From the NCBI RefSeq assembly GCF_003076455.1, contig NZ_CP020918.1, positions 744,001 to 808,000 on the forward strand: a stretch of DNA of 64,000 nt. The letters are read 5' to 3'. The DNA comes from Flavobacterium faecale (GTDB lineage: Bacteria > Bacteroidota > Bacteroidia > Flavobacteriales > Flavobacteriaceae). Position numbers and translations under genes: made by a program. The notes beneath the pieces were generated by a model. The model ran no database searches. It was not told the DNA's origin and saw nothing but the letters and a program-made list of their open reading frames with translations. This document shows positions 63,312 to 64,000 of this stretch, one piece after another; within the stretch, counting starts at the first letter, position 1, and each line of letters begins with the position of its first letter.

Positions 63312-64000
63312 TTAATTGATGATATCAAATCCACAGTAAGAGCGCAGGGCTTCTGGGATAACGATTCCTTCTGGTGTTTGGTAATTTTCTAAAATTCCGG
63401 CCAAAACTCTCGGCAATGCCAATGAACTTCCGTTTAAGGTATGAGCCAATTGGTTTTTTCCGTCTTTATCTTTAAAACGTAACTTCAAACGATTGGATTG
63501 AAAAGTCTCAAAATTAGAAACAGAAGAAATCTCTAACCAACGATCTTGTGCCGTTGAAAATACTTCAAAATCATACGTCAATGCAGAAGCAAAACTCATA
63601 TCACCGCCACAAAGACGAAGAATGCGGTACGGTAATTTTAATTCATCTAAAATTCCTTTAATGTGCTCTACCATTCCGTCAAGTGCTTCGTATGATTTGT
63701 CAGGGTGCTCCACTCGTACAATTTCGACCTTGTCAAATTGGTGCAAACGGTTCAATCCTCGTACATGCGCACCATAAGATCCTGCCTCACGACGGAAACA
63801 TGGCGTGTATGCGGTTGTGAGCACCGGCAATTCGCTTTCGCTCAAAATTACATCTCTAAATATGTTTGTAACTGGTACCTCGGCAGTTGGAATCAAATAC
63901 AAATCATCTGTAGCATCATGGTACATTTGCCCTTCTTTGTCTGGCAATTGTCCTGTTCCATAAGCAGAAGCTTCGTTCACCAAATGCGGTACTTGAACTT
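63312..64000 (-). CDS. serS: Seryl-tRNA synthetase (3' part; start beyond the window)
   Basis: The reading frame continues past base 64000, so only the C-terminal 229 or so residues are visible, from VQVPHLVNEASAYGTGQLP. Class II catalytic motifs are clear: TAEVPVTNIFRD, motif 2 PCFRREAGSYG, and motif 3 NGSSLALPRVLAGILENYQ near the end. It charges tRNA-Ser (and tRNA-Sec where present) with serine. The GTG at 63981-63983 is an internal valine, not the start. Confidence 0.97.
   Translation of the reverse strand, partial: VQVPHLVNEASAYGTGQLPDKEGQMYHDATDDLYLIPTAEVPVTNIFRDVILSESELPVLTTAYTPCFRREAGSYGAHVRGLNRLHQFDKVEIVRVEHPDKSYEALDGMVEHIKGILDELKLPYRILRLCGGDMSFASALTYDFEVFSTAQDRWLEISSVSNFETFQSNRLKLRFKDKDGKNQLAHTLNGSSLALPRVLAGILENYQTPEGIVIPEALRSYCGFDIIN

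Overview
The window is AT-rich DNA from a member of the Bacteroidota, very probably Flavobacterium or a close relative. Four things point there: type IX secretion (T9SS) sorting signals at the ends of several giant proteins; PorP/SprF, DUF4270 and DUF4286 proteins, which are typical of Flavobacteriia; an atpD-atpC pair standing apart from the other ATP synthase genes; and promoters of the Bacteroidota form TTTG-N19-21-TAnnTTTG instead of the E. coli -35/-10 form. No rRNA, tRNA, CRISPR array, insertion sequence or prophage was seen.

Bases 1-15.6 kb: a cell-surface cassette. A giant repetitive adhesin, cut off at the left edge, ends in a T9SS type B (CHU_C) sorting domain. It is followed directly by a PorP/SprF outer-membrane protein and a TPR/PD40/CRD/OmpA protein with the architecture of PorE. 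This resembles SprB-SprF. The adhesin holds 23 tandem copies of a 110-113 residue repeat, then nine DUF11-like units with calcium-type loops.

Bases 15.6-30 kb: a stand-alone ketoacyl synthase, recX, two large T9SS-exported proteins with related C-terminal halves, bioB, ribF and a secreted reprolysin-like metalloprotease. Bases 30-46.4 kb: atpDC; a TonB-dependent receptor with an SGNH-hydrolase lipoprotein; a minus-strand operon of a GT5-like protein, DUF4270 lipoprotein and glmS, with panC-panD divergent from it; then radA and an unusual AsmA-like/GT51 fusion.

Bases 46.4-64 kb: a third large T9SS protein, an aldo/keto reductase, an OmpA-type lipoprotein with exodeoxyribonuclease III, a bifunctional acyltransferase resembling ornithine-lipid synthase OlsF, and a minus-strand series of serS (cut off at the right edge), a TPR protein, a DUF4286 protein, rsmA, mgtE, proC and a D-2-hydroxyacid dehydrogenase. 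Two palindromic intergenic elements in this part look like dispersed repeats.

The most distinctive observations are: a three-level repeat structure in the adhesin, with Cys-x2-Cys-x5-Cys-x2-Cys linkers between its DUF11 units; an identical 14-base motif placed similarly upstream of two of the T9SS protein genes; a pre-sorting-signal module of about 500 residues shared by three exported proteins; a GT51 domain fused to an AsmA-like region; and a GT5-like protein that has lost its nucleotide-sugar motif. Housekeeping calls rest on recognised motifs. Roles of the surface proteins are inferred from architecture.
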